Assembly: GCA_023266245.1 (NCBI GenBank) | Contig: JAHFRO010000053.1 | Location: 1 to 14,642 of the forward strand | Direction: 5' to 3' | DNA: 14,642 nucleotides | From: Betaproteobacteria bacterium | Lineage (GTDB): Bacteria; Pseudomonadota; Gammaproteobacteria; Burkholderiales; SG8-41 | Shown: positions 13,197-14,642 of the stretch, one piece after another | Position numbering within the stretch: the stretch's first letter is position 1 | How the letters are laid out: each line of letters begins with the position of its first letter | Notes under the pieces: generated by a model | Database searches by the model: none | Seen by the model: the letters and a program-made list of their open reading frames with translations, nothing else | Told to the model about the DNA's origin: nothing | Translations under genes and position numbers: made by a program

Positions 13197-14642
13197 TCTG
13201 CTGCCGTTGTTGCGCCTGCCAGCGGCGGAAGCGGAAGAACTCCTGCGGCGAGATGCGCCCGTCGCCATCGGTATCCACGCGCTGGAACTCGCGCTCGATG
13301 AACGGAAAGTGCCCTCGCACCTCGTCGCGCGAAAGGTAGCCATCTCCGTCGCGGTCAGCCGAGCGGAATTCCCGTTCCGTTTTCCGCCTCATCTCTTCCA
13401 GCTCGGGCCGCTGCTCGTCGCCCGGACGGTCAGTCCGCTCACGCGGCGGACGTGCCGGTACCCCTTCCACCACCTTGGCCGGCGACTGCTCCGCCACCAC
13501 CGGTGCTGGCTTGGTCCGCAGTTTGGGTTTCTCCGGTGCGCTTTCGGTCGCCACCGGCTTGGGCGGCCCGGGTTCCGGCGCCGGGGGCGCCTTGACGGCG
13601 GACGTCTGGGCGAGTTTCCCGGCCGAGCGCTGCTTGTTCCACGCAGCTGCCACCGCCACCACGATGAACACCGCGAGCCCGATTCCGACCCAGCGCCATC
13701 GCGAGCGGCGCGCCCTGTCCGGTTCCGGTCGGGCCGTGCGTGGTTGCACAAGCGGCATCGGCTGCGTCTTTTCCGCGCCCTGCGCGGTGCGGGCCTGCGC
13801 CAGGCGCACCGCTTCAGCGTCATGCGGCACGGTCGTCCCGGCGTTGAGCCGGGTGTCGGCCGGCGCCGGCTCGGGCACCTGCGTCTCCCCGAGCAATGCA
13901 GGCCGCCATTCGAGCACGCTTTGCGGCCGCTGTTTCTCATCGAGGGCGAGCCCCCATTCCACCGCGGCAATGAACGGCGCGCTGTAGCGGCTGCGCGCTG
14001 CGGCGAGCGCCTGCGGCACGGCGTCGTCGCGCATGCGGCTTACGGCGTCCGGCGGACTGTAGTCAACGATCGCGCGGTAGAGCACGCCGGCCAGCGCGTA
14101 GATATCCGACCACGGTCCCTGGTGGCCGTCGCTCGAGTACTGCTCGAGCGGCGCGTAACCCGGCGTCAGCACCGAGGTGAGGCTCTTGGTGGCGCCGCCG
14201 ATCGCGTGCCGCGCGGCGCCGAAGTCGAGCAGCACCGGATTGCCGTTGTCGCGCAGGAAGATGTTGCTCGGCTTGATGTCACGATGCAGAAAGCCCGCCT
14301 CGTGCACCGCCTGCAACCCGTCGAGCAGCGGCATCAGGATCGCCTTGAGCTTCACTTCGTCCGGCTGCGGCGCGCGCTTCAGCATCTGATTGAGCGATTC
14401 CCCTTTTTCGTAGTCCATCACCATGTAGCCGGTCGAGTTCGCCTCGAAGTAGCGGTTGACGCGCACGATGTTGGGGTGGCTGAACCTGGCGAGCGTGCGC
14501 GCCTCGAGAATGAAGCGCTCGAGTCCCCACTGGTAGTTGTATTCGTGCTCGGTGGTGACCGGAACCACGCTGCCGTCGAGCGCGCGCACCGCGAGCTCGG
14601 TCGGCAGATACTCCTTGATCGCGACGTGCTTCTCGAGATGCG
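13192..14642 (-). CDS. Membrane Ser/Thr protein kinase with two C-terminal EF-hands (kinase 2), N-terminus outside the window
   Basis: Some 482 residues are visible; compared with kinase 1, about 40 N-terminal residues including the glycine loop lie beyond the window edge. The first visible residues are HLEKHVAIKEYLP (catalytic K9). HRDIKPSN (D121) and LLDFG (D139) are intact, and activation-segment GYAPLEQ is canonical. One membrane helix (about 315-334) is preceded by the very basic DRARRSRWRW, which supports a cytoplasmic kinase. A long Pro/Lys-rich linker follows. Two perfect EF-hand loops come last: DRDGDGYLSRDE (13321-13356) and DTDGDGRISPQE (13240-13275), forming an EF-hand pair. A GTG at 14589 is not the start. 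The gene precedes kinase 1 on the same strand, 158 bp apart. Confidence 0.9.
   Translation of the reverse strand, partial: HLEKHVAIKEYLPTELAVRALDGSVVPVTTEHEYNYQWGLERFILEARTLARFSHPNIVRVNRYFEANSTGYMVMDYEKGESLNQMLKRAPQPDEVKLKAILMPLLDGLQAVHEAGFLHRDIKPSNIFLRDNGNPVLLDFGAARHAIGGATKSLTSVLTPGYAPLEQYSSDGHQGPWSDIYALAGVLYRAIVDYSPPDAVSRMRDDAVPQALAAARSRYSAPFIAAVEWGLALDEKQRPQSVLEWRPALLGETQVPEPAPADTRLNAGTTVPHDAEAVRLAQARTAQGAEKTQPMPLVQPRTARPEPDRARRSRWRWVGIGLAVFIVVAVAAAWNKQRSAGKLAQTSAVKAPPAPEPGPPKPVATESAPEKPKLRTKPAPVVAEQSPAKVVEGVPARPPRERTDRPGDEQRPELEEMRRKTEREFRSADRDGDGYLSRDEVRGHFPFIEREFQRVDTDGDGRISPQEFFRFRRWQAQQRQQK

Overview
The window is GC-rich, densely coded bacterial chromosome and looks like a betaproteobacterium. 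The evidence is the adjacent ubiG and gph genes (a usual betaproteobacterial order), a one-piece tmRNA with the tag ANDERYALAA, a yqjD-yqjE-yqjK-type cluster and the general protein style. I cannot name a genus. No phage, transposase or CRISPR genes were seen.

Layout. Positions 32-1448 (+) hold ubiG (ubiquinone O-methyltransferase) and gph (phosphoglycolate phosphatase). The tmRNA gene ssrA (1621-1984, +) follows, with a 20-bp duplicate of its 3' end 158 bp further on, which looks like the scar of an integrated element. Eight genes then lie on the minus strand (2218-7339). In order of transcription they are a LOG-family nucleotide hydrolase, yqjD-, yqjE- and yqjK-like membrane proteins, a small LETM1-like protein, an FMN-dependent 2-hydroxyacid dehydrogenase, an exported trypsin-like protease with TPR repeats, and a cold-shock protein. 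The cold-shock gene has a good promoter and a leader of about 140 nt. Plus-strand genes resume at 7458-11586: an exported DUF4139 protein, LemA, a GIDE-domain membrane protein with an EF-hand, and an alpha/beta hydrolase. The right end (11657-14642, -) carries two paralogous membrane Ser/Thr kinases with C-terminal EF-hands; the second is cut by the window edge.

Two themes stand out. First, the intergenic gaps contain arrays of degenerate 7-bp repeats, often as two facing arms. Each array has its own heptamer word, and the arrays run right up to, or into, start and stop codons. They leave ubiG and gph without a Shine-Dalgarno sequence and bracket the ssrA promoter. A separate element of about 100 bp uses a 9-bp period. 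Second, calcium-type EF-hand loops occur in three proteins: the GIDE protein and both kinases. In the kinases they are predicted to sit outside the membrane, while the kinase domain is inside. This suggests calcium-responsive receptor kinases, but that role is inference.
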